Shown: positions 53,338 to 61,994 of the stretch, one piece after another | Layout of the letters: every line of letters begins with the position of its first letter | Position numbering within the stretch: position 1 is the stretch's first letter | Made by a program: the position numbers and the translations under genes | The notes under the pieces: model-generated | The model's input: the letters and a program-made list of their open reading frames with translations, nothing else | The model's database searches: none | What the model was told of the DNA's origin: nothing | Source of the DNA: Flavobacterium sp. xlx-214 | Lineage (GTDB): Bacteria; Bacteroidota; Bacteroidia; Flavobacteriales; Flavobacteriaceae | Length of the DNA stretch: 64,000 nt | Assembly (NCBI RefSeq): GCF_013874595.1 | Contig: NZ_CP059431.1 | Span: 1,116,001-1,180,000 of the forward strand | Reading direction: 5' to 3'

Positions 53338-53355
53338 TTTTAGCTTTGTCTAAAA
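53338..53355 (+). promoter_or_regulatory. palindromic candidate operator overlapping the TonB receptor promoter
   Basis: TTTTAG (53338-53343) and CTAAAA (53350-53355) form a 6-6-6 palindrome. Its spacer contains part of the -7 box TAGCTTTG (53341-53348, TAnnTTTG). The palindrome resembles the TTTAGnnnnnnCTAAA type of site used by DtxR-family repressors and lies between the DtxR/MntR gene and the TonB receptor it may control. A TTG at the -33 position is not seen. Confidence 0.5.
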
Positions 53356-53365
53356 ATAAAATTAT

Positions 53366-55621
53366 ATGAAACATATATATCTTTTTTGCTTTTTGATAAT
53401 TTCTTTTTGGTCGTATTCTCAAATTTCTGTTGAAGGAAAAGTGTATGATGCTTCAAAAAATCCGCAACAAACAATAGTTTATGTTGCCGAGTTAGATCAA
53501 GAGTTTAATACAAATGAAGAGGGATTGTTTACTTTTGATGTTAACAATGAGGGTGTATATCATTTTAAAGTTGTGGCTTCATCGGGCAATTTTGTGGATT
53601 TTGAATTTGAGATAACATCAGAAACAAAACAGCTAGTTTTTGAGTTGCCTGTAGAAAATACATCCGATGTTTTAGATGAAGTTGTTATTTCGGGCACCTT
53701 AAAACCTGTGTTACGATCGGAAAGTTTGGTGCCTGTTGAGGTTTACACGCCTACTTTTTTTAAGAAAAATCCTACGGCAAATATATTTGAAGCCTTGCAA
53801 ATTGTTAATGGTGTAAAACCGCAGGTAAATTGCAGCGTTTGCAACACAGGTGATATTCATATTAATGGTTTAGAAGGACCTTATACATTTGTTTTGATTG
53901 ACGGAATGCCTATTGTTAGTGGACTTTCTACGGTTTATGGTTTGTCGGGTATTCCTAATTCGTTGATTGAAAAGGTTGAAATTGTGAAAGGACCTGCTTC
54001 ATCTTTGTACGGAAGTGAGGCGGTTGGTGGACTCATTAATATCATCACTAAAAATCCTTTGTACGCTTCTAAATACAGTGTAGATGTTTTTGGCACTTCT
54101 TGGGGCGAGGTTAATACCGATGTTGGTTTGTCTGTACCTATTTCAAAAAAAGTGCATTGGTTATTGGGGGTAAATTATTTTAATTATTCAAATCCGATTG
54201 ACAAAAACAAAGACAATTTTACCGATGTAACTTTACAAGATCGTATATCATTCTTTAATAAGTTTACGTTTGATCGAAAATCTAAAAAGCAATTTTCTGT
54301 TGCTACACGTTATTTTTATGAAGATCGTTGGGGAGGCGAAATGAATTGGAAAAAGCAATTTAGAGGAGGTGAGGAGGTGTATGGAGAATCAATTTACACC
54401 AATCGATGGGAAGTTTTAGGATTGTATGAGTTGCCTTTTACCGAGAAAATTACCAGTCAGTTTTCGTTTACATCACACGATCAAAATTCGGTTTACGGAA
54501 ACACCCCTTTTTTAGCGCAACAAACCATTGCTTTTGCTCAGTTGTATTGGGATAAATCTATTGGCAAGCATGATCTTTTATTAGGAACTGCTGCAAGATA
54601 TCAATACTATGATGATAATAGTGTAGCTACAAAAACAGCTGATAACACCACAATACCAAGCGTTTTTTTACAAGATTCATATGAGTTTAATGATCGATTT
54701 AGTGTTTTGGGTGGTCTTAGATACGATTATCATAAAAAGCACAAAAGTATTTTTACGCCCAGATTGGCTTTTAGGTATGAATCTAAAAAAAGCGATATTA
54801 TCCGTTTAAATGCGGGTACTGGTTTTAGGGTGGTTAATTTGTTTACAGAAGAACACGCTGCGTTGACAGGTGCGCGTGATGTGGTGGTTTTAGAAAATTT
54901 AAACCCCGAGAAATCATACAACGTAAATCTAAATTATTTAAAAACGTGGATGTTGTCTAATAATTTCATCCTTCAGGCCGAAACATCTGCCTGGTACACC
55001 TATTTTACCAATTCCATTATTCCAGATTATGATACCAATCCTAACCAAATCATCTATAAAAATTTAAAAGGATATGCCGAAACAAAGGGGTTAAGTGTAA
55101 ATATTGATGGCGTTTACGCTAATAACCTTAAAATAATGATGGGTGCTACTTTTCAAGATGTAAATAAAGTGGAAGATGGTGTAAAAACACAACAAATGCT
55201 AACCGAGCGTTTTTCGGGAACTTGGGCAGTCTCGTATACCATTAATTCCTTAAGCACAACCATTGATTATTCGGGGTCGTTGTATGGGTCTATGCGTTTG
55301 CCTTTGGTTAGCGATCTTGATCCGCGTTTGCCAAAATCTAAAACCTACAGTTTGCAAAATATTCAAATAACATATAAAGGATTAAAGCATTTTGAATTTT
55401 ATGGTGGCGTTAAGAATATTTTGAATTGGACACCTAATAAAAACAATCCATTTATTATTGCAAGAACCAATGATCCTTTTAATAAAAAAGTACAATTTGA
55501 TGCTAATGGAAATGCAATGCCAACAAGCGAAAATCCGTATGGTTTAGTGTTTGATCCTACCTATATATACGCTCCAAATCAGGGCATAAGAACCTTTTTT
55601 GGAGTACGTTTTAGCATCTAA
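53366..55621 (+). CDS. TonB-dependent receptor with CxxC plug motif
   Basis: The 751-residue protein has a signal peptide (MKHIYLFCFLIISFWSYSQ) and a carboxypeptidase-regulatory-like domain (about 21-105, ISVEGKVYDASKNPQQTIVY). A plug domain follows with NCSVCNTGDIHINGLEGPYT and FVLIDGMPIVSGL, VEIVKGPASSLYGSEAVGGL and INIIT, and a 22-stranded barrel ending in GIRTFFGVRFSI (C-terminal Phe-Ser-Ile). It imports a ligand across the outer membrane with TonB energy. The position next to a DtxR-family regulator and a ZIP transporter suggests a metal complex; the ligand is unknown. Confidence 0.9.
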   Translation: MKHIYLFCFLIISFWSYSQISVEGKVYDASKNPQQTIVYVAELDQEFNTNEEGLFTFDVNNEGVYHFKVVASSGNFVDFEFEITSETKQLVFELPVENTSDVLDEVVISGTLKPVLRSESLVPVEVYTPTFFKKNPTANIFEALQIVNGVKPQVNCSVCNTGDIHINGLEGPYTFVLIDGMPIVSGLSTVYGLSGIPNSLIEKVEIVKGPASSLYGSEAVGGLINIITKNPLYASKYSVDVFGTSWGEVNTDVGLSVPISKKVHWLLGVNYFNYSNPIDKNKDNFTDVTLQDRISFFNKFTFDRKSKKQFSVATRYFYEDRWGGEMNWKKQFRGGEEVYGESIYTNRWEVLGLYELPFTEKITSQFSFTSHDQNSVYGNTPFLAQQTIAFAQLYWDKSIGKHDLLLGTAARYQYYDDNSVATKTADNTTIPSVFLQDSYEFNDRFSVLGGLRYDYHKKHKSIFTPRLAFRYESKKSDIIRLNAGTGFRVVNLFTEEHAALTGARDVVVLENLNPEKSYNVNLNYLKTWMLSNNFILQAETSAWYTYFTNSIIPDYDTNPNQIIYKNLKGYAETKGLSVNIDGVYANNLKIMMGATFQDVNKVEDGVKTQQMLTERFSGTWAVSYTINSLSTTIDYSGSLYGSMRLPLVSDLDPRLPKSKTYSLQNIQITYKGLKHFEFYGGVKNILNWTPNKNNPFIIARTNDPFNKKVQFDANGNAMPTSENPYGLVFDPTYIYAPNQGIRTFFGVRFSI

Positions 55622-55734
55622 AAAAAGTGTTAAAAAAACATAAAGTTTCCTAAAAGTTTTTCTATGTTGTTGTAATTCAATATATTTGCTTTTGTGTAAA
55701 ATTTTAAAGAGTGATTTTTGAAGCAAAAAAAGTC

Positions 55735-55742
55735 TATCTTTG
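55735..55742 (+). promoter_or_regulatory. putative -7 box of the cytochrome-b-like gene
   Basis: TATCTTTG matches TAnnTTTG, 25 bases before the ATG at 55768. A TTG at 55718-55720 lies 14 bases upstream, shorter than usual for -33. Confidence 0.45.
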
Positions 55743-55767
55743 CCCGTAAACAATAATAAAATAAGTT

Positions 55768-56202
55768 ATGTATACAGGATTACAACATGCCCATTCTTTT
55801 GTTGCTTATGCAGCATTAATTCTATTAATTGTTGCGTCATTAAACGCAATAATTGGAATGACATCAAACAAAAGTTTTAAAGATGGCGATAGAAAAATTG
55901 CATTGTTTGCATTAATTTTTACACACATTCAACTATTAGTTGGTCTTATATTGTATTTTCAATCACCAATGGTACAAATTTTCAATATGCCAATGGGAGA
56001 AGTAATGAAAGATGCTAATTTAAGATTATATGCAGTTGAACATCCATTAATCAACATTATTGCAGTAGTTTTAATTACAATTGGCTTTTCTAAACACAAA
56101 AAAGCAACAACAGATAAAGCTAAATTCAAATCAATTGCAATTATGTACGCTTTAGGAACCATCTTGATTTTATCAAGAATACCTTGGAGCAATTGGTTGT
56201 AA
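55768..56202 (+). CDS. small four-helix membrane protein, cytochrome-b-like
   Basis: The 144-residue protein has four predicted membrane helices (about 8-30, FVAYAALILLIVASLNAIIG; 44-64, IALFALIFTHIQLLVGLIL; 93-112, PLINIIAVVLITIGFS; 123-140). Conserved His residues (H7, H9, H53, H92) face the helix ends. Flavobacterial homologues are annotated as cytochrome B, but heme binding is not shown by the sequence alone. The gene is monocistronic between the TonB receptor and the RlpA pair. Confidence 0.65.
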   Translation: MYTGLQHAHSFVAYAALILLIVASLNAIIGMTSNKSFKDGDRKIALFALIFTHIQLLVGLILYFQSPMVQIFNMPMGEVMKDANLRLYAVEHPLINIIAVVLITIGFSKHKKATTDKAKFKSIAIMYALGTILILSRIPWSNWL

Positions 56203-56281
56203 AATTCGATTTTTATTCTCATTTGAATTAAAATCCTCTTGTCTTTACAAGAAAAAAAGAAGTTTAATTAAAGTACGATTT

Positions 56282-56926
56282 ATGAAGAAGCATTTTTATT
56301 TAATTTTAGCAGGATTAGTAACATTAACAGCTGTAACAGGTTTTAGTGTTATGTCAGAAAACAATGAAACGGATAACAACAGTAAGGTTGTAGGAAAGGA
56401 GTTAGCTTACGCAGAAATAGCAACAGCTAGTAATTTTAGTAAAGATTCTTCTAAAATAAATGAAAAAGCAGAAACAGTAGATAGCGAAATTGTAAAATTA
56501 AACGACGAACTTAAAGCACTTGAAGAGGAAGTAGAAGTAGTGCATGAAAATGTGCAAGCCTCTTATTATCACGATAAATTTAACGGTAAAAAAACAGCTA
56601 ACGGTGATGTTTTTAGTAATAAAAAATACACTGCGGCTCACAAAACATTGCCTTTTGGTACTAAAGTACGTGTAACTAATTTATCTAATGACGAAACTGT
56701 TATTGTAGAAATTAACGATCGCGGACCATTTACAAAAGGTCGTAAATTAGATTTAAGCAAATCTGCATTTATGGATTTAGCTCATCACAAAGGTCGTGGT
56801 ACTTTAAATGTAATGGTTGAGGTTTTACCTGAAGATTACGAAGAAAAGAAAAATGAGTTAACAGATGAGTTAAGTGTAATTGCTTCAGTTCCAGAAAATT
56901 TAGACTTAAATGAGTTCTCTTTATAG
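56282..56926 (+). CDS. RlpA-like double-psi beta-barrel protein
   Basis: The 214-residue protein has a signal sequence (MKKHFYLILAGLVTLTAVTG), a coiled-coil-like acidic stretch (residues 60-95, KLNDELKALEEEVEVVHENV) and an RlpA DPBB domain (about 98-190): ASYYHDKFNGKKTANGDVFS, TAAHKTLPFGTKVRVTNL and EINDRGPFTKGRKLDLSKSA. The conserved Asp-Arg-Gly of RlpA lytic transglycosylases is present (NDRGPF). No SPOR domain is seen. Its role is likely peptidoglycan binding or cleavage in the periplasm. The next gene starts inside its last codons (17-base overlap). Confidence 0.85.
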   Translation: MKKHFYLILAGLVTLTAVTGFSVMSENNETDNNSKVVGKELAYAEIATASNFSKDSSKINEKAETVDSEIVKLNDELKALEEEVEVVHENVQASYYHDKFNGKKTANGDVFSNKKYTAAHKTLPFGTKVRVTNLSNDETVIVEINDRGPFTKGRKLDLSKSAFMDLAHHKGRGTLNVMVEVLPEDYEEKKNELTDELSVIASVPENLDLNEFSL

Positions 56927-57305
56927 AATTTTAATCCTTATTTTAATGATAAGTTTTGCAAGTTGTAAAACAGCAAGCAATACTAACAATACAAAAACCT
57001 CATTTTATAAGAATGAGGTTTTTGCTTGTTACTATCACAATAAATTTAATGGTAGAAAAACGGCCAGTGGTACTGTTTTTTCAAATAGTAAACTAACAGC
57101 TGCTCATAAAACCCTTGATTTTGGTACTCAAATTAAAGTAACCAATATTGAAAACAATAAAAGTGTTGTTGTTACCATTACAGATCGTGGACCATTTACA
57201 AAAGGTTTAGAGATTGATTTGTCTAAAAAAGCATTCGATGCTATTTCTCATGATGAAAAAGCAGGTAAATTGTTGGTGAAACTAGAAATTATCGATTCCA
57301 AGTAG
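56910..57305 (+). CDS. RlpA-like lipoprotein
   Basis: The 131-residue protein starts with a lipoprotein signal (MSSLYRILILILMISFASC, Cys19) and has almost only the DPBB domain: ACYYHNKFNGRKTASGTVFS, LTAAHKTLDFGTQIKVTNIE and ITDRGPFTKGLEIDLSKKAF. It is a shorter, anchored paralogue of the preceding protein, and the 17-base overlap suggests coupled translation. Its 3' end overlaps the convergent CYTH gene by 17 bases. Confidence 0.85.
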   Translation: MSSLYRILILILMISFASCKTASNTNNTKTSFYKNEVFACYYHNKFNGRKTASGTVFSNSKLTAAHKTLDFGTQIKVTNIENNKSVVVTITDRGPFTKGLEIDLSKKAFDAISHDEKAGKLLVKLEIIDSK

Positions 57306-57762
57306 TATACGGATGATTGCTTAAGTACGAATTATAATATTGTAAATCGCCTGTTAATTCATCACCTAACCAATCGGGTTTTTCAAATGTTTGGTTTTCT
57401 GAATTTAATTCTACTTCGGCAACAATCAAACCTTCGTTTGCCCCTTCAAAAACATCTACCTCAAATACAACATCGTTAAAAGGAAATAGGTGTCTTGTTT
57501 TACTAATCACAAAATCCTCGCACAGTTTTAAAAGTTCTGTAGCTTCTAGTACCGAAATTTCTTTTTCCCATTCAAATCTACTCAAGCCGTTTTCAGAGCT
57601 TTTTCCTTTAATAGTTAAGAAACCTTGGTTGCCTTTAATGCGAACTCTAACTGTACGATCTTCGCTTGAATTTAAATATCCCTGAGTTATCTTGTAGCTT
57701 TCTTTAATATTACTTAAAAATGTAGTATTTTTAACCCTGAATTTTCGTTCAATTTCTAACAT
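57289..57762 (-). CDS. CYTH-domain protein (triphosphatase-like)
   Basis: The 157-residue protein starts MLEIERKFRVKN, with the ExExK signature of CYTH enzymes. It continues with the KITQGYLNS..RTVRVRIKG strand pair, GFLTIKGKS, VFEVDVFEG, GLIVAEVELNSEN and the late GDLQYYNSYLS. CYTH members cleave triphosphate substrates (inorganic triphosphate, thiamine triphosphate) or act as class IV adenylate cyclases; small bacterial ones of this size are mostly triphosphatases. It is divergent from the next gene. Confidence 0.9.
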   Translation of the reverse strand: MLEIERKFRVKNTTFLSNIKESYKITQGYLNSSEDRTVRVRIKGNQGFLTIKGKSSENGLSRFEWEKEISVLEATELLKLCEDFVISKTRHLFPFNDVVFEVDVFEGANEGLIVAEVELNSENQTFEKPDWLGDELTGDLQYYNSYLSNHPYTTWNR

Positions 57763-57807
57763 GATATTTTTTAGTTTACAAACTCAAATATCGTAAAAAA
57801 AGATTTT

Positions 57808-59856
57808 ATGAATTTAATAAAAAAACAAATTTCCTATAAAAGTATCGATGAAATATTTGCTAAATATATTGTAAACGATGAGCTTGTTTTAGGTGAAAGT
57901 TTGTTCTTTTTATATGATTTGGTGGCTTATTTTAGACCTAAAAAGCCAAAAGCGGTTGCCAATATCACACTACGTGAGTTGTTAGACTATTTAATTGAGT
58001 TTGATAAAGACCGCAAAATTTTACAGTTTTATTTACAGCAAGTTATTTCGGGCAGAACCTTTAATTTAATGGTTTCTGATGCAGGGATTTTGCAAGATTC
58101 TGACTTTTTATTTGAGATTAGAAAACGAATTTCGGCAAAAATTTTACCTTATCAACCCCAAAAAGATACGCTTGAATATGTTTTAAATCAGGTTTTTTAT
58201 AAGGAAAACGATTTTGTTTGGATTCATAAAATTCCTTTTGATGAGCTGATAGAGCTTTTTGAAACTTTACAACTACAAGATATTTATCAATTTGATAAGG
58301 CAGAAAGTGGCGCTATGTCTGAAATTCTGTATTCAATGGGGTTGCTTACACAACGTATGAGTGGGCGCTCTATGGAAACGGCAATTTTAAAAATGATTCC
58401 TAAGTACAATCATTTGGCAAGTCCGTTTCTGGGTTTTGAAAACGAATTGTTTGAAATTGAAAACAGACTTCGTAAAGGTGAAATTCAGTTTGTTGATAAA
58501 AACGATTTAAACTACAAACAATTAGTTATTTTACACAAACAATGTGTCGATTTAATTAATCATGCCTTTAAAAACAGTTCTAAACTCGGAATTACCCTAA
58601 AAGTAAATCAAAGTTTACTTAGAATTCGCCAACAATTAGATCGTATTCATATTTTACTCGATTTCTTAGTGGTTGATGCACCAAAAGATCGTGTAGAAAA
58701 TACCATACAATTATCTTTAAAACTAATTGAATATAATTGTTACAAAAATAACATCAGCAAATTACTTGATGAAAGTACGCAAGTGGTGTCTTATGAAATA
58801 ACGCAATACACTGCAAAAACGGGTGAGCATTATATAACAGACTCTGCTAAAGAGTATTTTAAAATGTTTAAAGCGGCATTAGGAGCTGGTTTGGTAGTGG
58901 GTTTTTTGTGTATTTTTAAAGTGTTATTATCAAAAGTAGATACCAGTGATTTTGGTTTTGCTTTTTTATATAGTATGAACTATGCTTTTGGTTTCATTGT
59001 TATTTACCTATGTGGATTTGCTTTGGCTACCAAACAACCCGCAATGACAGCAACTACTATTGTTAAAGCAATTGAGGAAGGAATTAAAAACCATACCAAT
59101 ACAGCTGAAAAACACAGTGCATTTGCTAATTTATTTGCACGTTTATTCAGGTCGCAATTCATTGCTTTTGTGGGTAACGTAATTATGGCTTTTGCGGTTG
59201 CTTTACTATTAATTTTTCTTATTGATTATACTACGGGTATTAATCTTACCGATACTAAATGGCATTCACTGCTTAAAGATGCAAGCCCAATACACTCTAT
59301 GGCTATATTTCATGCAGGTATTGCAGGTATTTTCCTGTTCTTGTCTGGTATTATTTCAGGAAACGTGTCTAATAAAAATAAACACAATCAGGTATATTAC
59401 CGTATTCAAGAAAATCCTTTTTTAAAAACAGCCTTAGGCACCAATAAGGCAAGTAAGTTAGCTTCTTGGTTAGAAAAAAAATGGCCTGGTATTGTTTCTA
59501 ATTTTTGGTTTGGTGTTTTTATGGGTAGTACCCACTCAATAGGTATCTTTTTAGGGGTGAATTTAGATATTAGACACATTACTTTTGTTAGTGGAAATAT
59601 TGCTTTAGGTGCTTATGGTGCCGATTTTCAATTAACATTGATGACGTGGATATGGTCTTTGTTAGGCCTGTTTTTTGTTGGATTTATGAATTTTATTGTC
59701 AGCTTTGGTTTGTCATTAGGATTAGCACTTAGATCTAGAAGTATTCCTTTAATTGAGATTTTTTCACTACAAAAATCGGTATGGAAGCATTTTAAAAAGC
59801 ATCCGTTGCAATTCTTTTTTCCTTCAAGAAAGAAAAAGACAGAAGTACAAGAATAA
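57808..59856 (+). CDS. SpecificRecomb/Gcr-family membrane protein
   Basis: The 682-residue protein belongs to the family labelled site-specific recombinase (Gcr-like). Its N-terminal 340 residues are soluble and helical (LRELLDYLIEFDKDRKILQF, MSEILYSMGLLTQRMSGRSM). The C-terminal half has about six to eight membrane helices (around 350-370, 382-405, 452-475, 495-515, 570-585, 603-640). The canonical tyrosine- or serine-recombinase catalytic residues are not evident, so the recombinase label is doubtful. The gene is followed by dinB after eleven bases. Confidence 0.75.
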   Translation: MNLIKKQISYKSIDEIFAKYIVNDELVLGESLFFLYDLVAYFRPKKPKAVANITLRELLDYLIEFDKDRKILQFYLQQVISGRTFNLMVSDAGILQDSDFLFEIRKRISAKILPYQPQKDTLEYVLNQVFYKENDFVWIHKIPFDELIELFETLQLQDIYQFDKAESGAMSEILYSMGLLTQRMSGRSMETAILKMIPKYNHLASPFLGFENELFEIENRLRKGEIQFVDKNDLNYKQLVILHKQCVDLINHAFKNSSKLGITLKVNQSLLRIRQQLDRIHILLDFLVVDAPKDRVENTIQLSLKLIEYNCYKNNISKLLDESTQVVSYEITQYTAKTGEHYITDSAKEYFKMFKAALGAGLVVGFLCIFKVLLSKVDTSDFGFAFLYSMNYAFGFIVIYLCGFALATKQPAMTATTIVKAIEEGIKNHTNTAEKHSAFANLFARLFRSQFIAFVGNVIMAFAVALLLIFLIDYTTGINLTDTKWHSLLKDASPIHSMAIFHAGIAGIFLFLSGIISGNVSNKNKHNQVYYRIQENPFLKTALGTNKASKLASWLEKKWPGIVSNFWFGVFMGSTHSIGIFLGVNLDIRHITFVSGNIALGAYGADFQLTLMTWIWSLLGLFFVGFMNFIVSFGLSLGLALRSRSIPLIEIFSLQKSVWKHFKKHPLQFFFPSRKKKTEVQE

Positions 59857-59867
59857 TTTTGTGACTT

Positions 59868-60944
59868 ATGGAAACTGCTAATCGAAAGATTATTCATATT
59901 GATATGGATGCATTTTATGCATCGGTTGAACAATTAGATAATCCAGAAATTAGAAATAAACCTGTTGCGGTAGGTGGTTCAGAGAGTAGAGGAGTGATTT
60001 CTGCTGCAAGTTATGAAGCTCGAAAATTTGGTGTAAAAAGTGCTATGAGCGGAAAACTGGCTTTAAAAAAGTGCCCAGAACTTATTTTCGTAAAACCCAA
60101 CTTTGAAAGATACAAGCAAGTTTCCAAACAAATCAGATCCATTTTTTTAGAATATACCGATCTGGTTGAACCGTTGTCTTTAGACGAGGCTTTTTTAGAT
60201 GTTACTATTAACAAGAAAAACTTAAAAAGCGCTACGTTAATTGCAGAAGAAATACGCAGAAAAATATATGATACCACGGGTTTAACAGCATCGGCAGGAA
60301 TTTCGGTTAACAAGTTTCTAGCAAAAATAGCTAGCGATTATAATAAACCAAACGGACAAAAAACAATTGAGCCACATGAAATTATTCCCTTTTTAGATGG
60401 ATTGGAAGTTCGACGTTTTTTTGGCGTTGGAAAGAAAACATGTGATAGAATGTATCATTTAGGAATTTTTACAGGAGCTGATCTTCGCTCAAAATCGTTG
60501 GAATTTCTTGAAGAGCATTTTGGAAATTCAGGGCCTCATTTTTTTCAATTGGCACGTGGTATTAGTAATTCTCAAGTAATACCTAATAGATTGCCTAAAT
60601 CTATTGGTGCAGAACGTACTTTTCATGAAAACTTTACCTCCATAATTCCTTTGCAAGATAAGTTGCAGGATGTTTGTGAAGAAGTTTCTACCCGATTAAG
60701 AAAGAGAGATCTTTCAGGAAAAACCATTACACTTAAGATAAAATACAGCGATTTTACATTACAAACAAAAAGTATAAGTCTTCCTTACTACATTAGTAGT
60801 TATGATTTACTTTTAGATACTGCATTAGAGTTACTAGAGCAATGCACTCTTAAAACATCTGTTAGACTAATAGGTGTTCAATTAAGTAATTTGAATATAA
60901 ATCAAAAAAAGCTGGAATATATCCAGCTTAAATTTAAGTTTTAA
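59868..60944 (+). CDS. dinB: DNA polymerase IV
   Basis: The 358-residue Y-family polymerase shows HIDMDAFYASVEQLDNPEIR (residues 10-29, first acidic residue), LVEPLSLDEAFLDVTINK (catalytic DE), the SAGISVNKFLAKIASDYNKP palm/finger motif and a little-finger domain. The C-terminus QLKFKF could act as a beta-clamp contact. Pol IV performs error-prone translesion synthesis. Eleven bases separate it from the upstream gene. An AAGCTGGA/TCCAGCTT hairpin lies within its last codons. Confidence 0.93.
   Translation: METANRKIIHIDMDAFYASVEQLDNPEIRNKPVAVGGSESRGVISAASYEARKFGVKSAMSGKLALKKCPELIFVKPNFERYKQVSKQIRSIFLEYTDLVEPLSLDEAFLDVTINKKNLKSATLIAEEIRRKIYDTTGLTASAGISVNKFLAKIASDYNKPNGQKTIEPHEIIPFLDGLEVRRFFGVGKKTCDRMYHLGIFTGADLRSKSLEFLEEHFGNSGPHFFQLARGISNSQVIPNRLPKSIGAERTFHENFTSIIPLQDKLQDVCEEVSTRLRKRDLSGKTITLKIKYSDFTLQTKSISLPYYISSYDLLLDTALELLEQCTLKTSVRLIGVQLSNLNINQKKLEYIQLKFKF
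60909..60940 (+). terminator. possible terminator hairpin inside the end of dinB
   Basis: AAGCTGGA (60909-60916) pairs with TCCAGCTT (60922-60929) with loop ATATA. It lies before the stop codon. The following bases contain only short T-runs, so it is a weak candidate. Confidence 0.35.
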
Positions 60945-61002
60945 TGTAAATAGATAAATAGAAACATCGGTCCCCATTTTTTTATTTTACTGCATTGAGA
61001 TA

Positions 61003-61866
61003 TTACATTTTTTCGTAATCACTAGCAGAATTACCTTTTACTGTTCTTGCATTAATAACTTTACCGTCAGCGTCTAAAACCAAAACAGTTATTTCAAGTT
61101 TTGAAGCATCAACAGAGGTATAGTTGAATGATAAATTATCTAAATTAATTTCACTATTAGTAACTTTGTCTTTAGCAATATCGGTACCCATAATCTCAGT
61201 TCCAGCTCGTACAACATTGTTATGTACAAAATTCATTTCCCATCTACCTTTTCCTGTATCATTACCATATAAAGATGTACCATTAGCTTGTCTGTAAACT
61301 AAACCATCTTCTTGAACATACACAACATATTTTAATTGTTGTTTTATGTCTTCTCCAAATTTTAATGATACTTTTGCAGTACCACTAGAAGCTCCCAAAG
61401 TAGATTCTACTTTAATACCTACACTAGAAGTTGTTTTGTAAAGTTCTAATGGGTAGTTAATGTTGTTGTTTTCAGGACCTTTCCATTTTTTGTCACGGTT
61501 TATGTAAGCTGTTGGATATCCTGTTACTTTTAAAGCCTTTTCCAAAGCAGTAACAGGCGAATAGTTATATGGATCATGATATTGGCTACTAGCAGATAAG
61601 TCTCCAATATGTAATCCCGAAGCTACAAATTTATCGCCATTTACTTTTTCTGATTCATCAATAGCATAGGAAACACGAGGGCAATAAACGCACCAAGCTC
61701 CCGTAAAGTCTTCAGCTGCAACACGATGCTTAAATTTTTCACCACTACCTTTAATTAAAACAGAAGGGTCTTCATTTTCTTTTGGTTCGTCAGAATCAGA
61801 ACATGCAGTAAAGTTTAGTGATACAATACCAAGCATTAAAATAGGTAATAATTTTTTTGTAAACAT
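61003..61866 (-). CDS. Omp28-related lipoprotein with thioredoxin-like motif
   Basis: The 287-residue protein has a lipoprotein signal (MFTKKLLPILMLGIVSLNFTAC, Cys22). A thioredoxin-like half follows with AAEDFTGAWCVYCPRVSYAI (CxxC), GYPTAYINRDKKW, and a C-terminal beta half (YVVYVQEDGLVYRQANGTSL). This is the Omp28 family of Bacteroidota outer-membrane lipoproteins, named after the Porphyromonas gingivalis protein; their redox role is unknown. It lies divergent from the TlpA-like gene. Confidence 0.88.
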   Translation of the reverse strand: MFTKKLLPILMLGIVSLNFTACSDSDEPKENEDPSVLIKGSGEKFKHRVAAEDFTGAWCVYCPRVSYAIDESEKVNGDKFVASGLHIGDLSASSQYHDPYNYSPVTALEKALKVTGYPTAYINRDKKWKGPENNNINYPLELYKTTSSVGIKVESTLGASSGTAKVSLKFGEDIKQQLKYVVYVQEDGLVYRQANGTSLYGNDTGKGRWEMNFVHNNVVRAGTEIMGTDIAKDKVTNSEINLDNLSFNYTSVDASKLEITVLVLDADGKVINARTVKGNSASDYEKM

Positions 61867-61934
61867 AATTTATTTTGTTATTGTTAAGTTATTGAAATGT
61901 AAAATAAAATATAAAATAAGTAAAAAAAAAATAA

Positions 61935-61962
61935 TTTGATATTTATTTTATTATTAATTTTG
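61935..61962 (+). promoter_or_regulatory. putative promoter of the tlpA-like/DUF6029 unit
   Basis: The -7 box TAATTTTG (61955-61962) matches TAnnTTTG. A TTTG at 61935-61938 lies 16 bases upstream. The ATG is at 61995. Confidence 0.5.
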
Positions 61963-61994
61963 ATTTCAAATTTTTAAATATCTTTCAAAAAATC

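Noticed and set aside
57808..59856. Mobile-element recombinase
   Set aside because: Although the family name says site-specific recombinase, no catalytic motif, terminal repeat or attachment site was seen; the protein is a multi-pass membrane protein.
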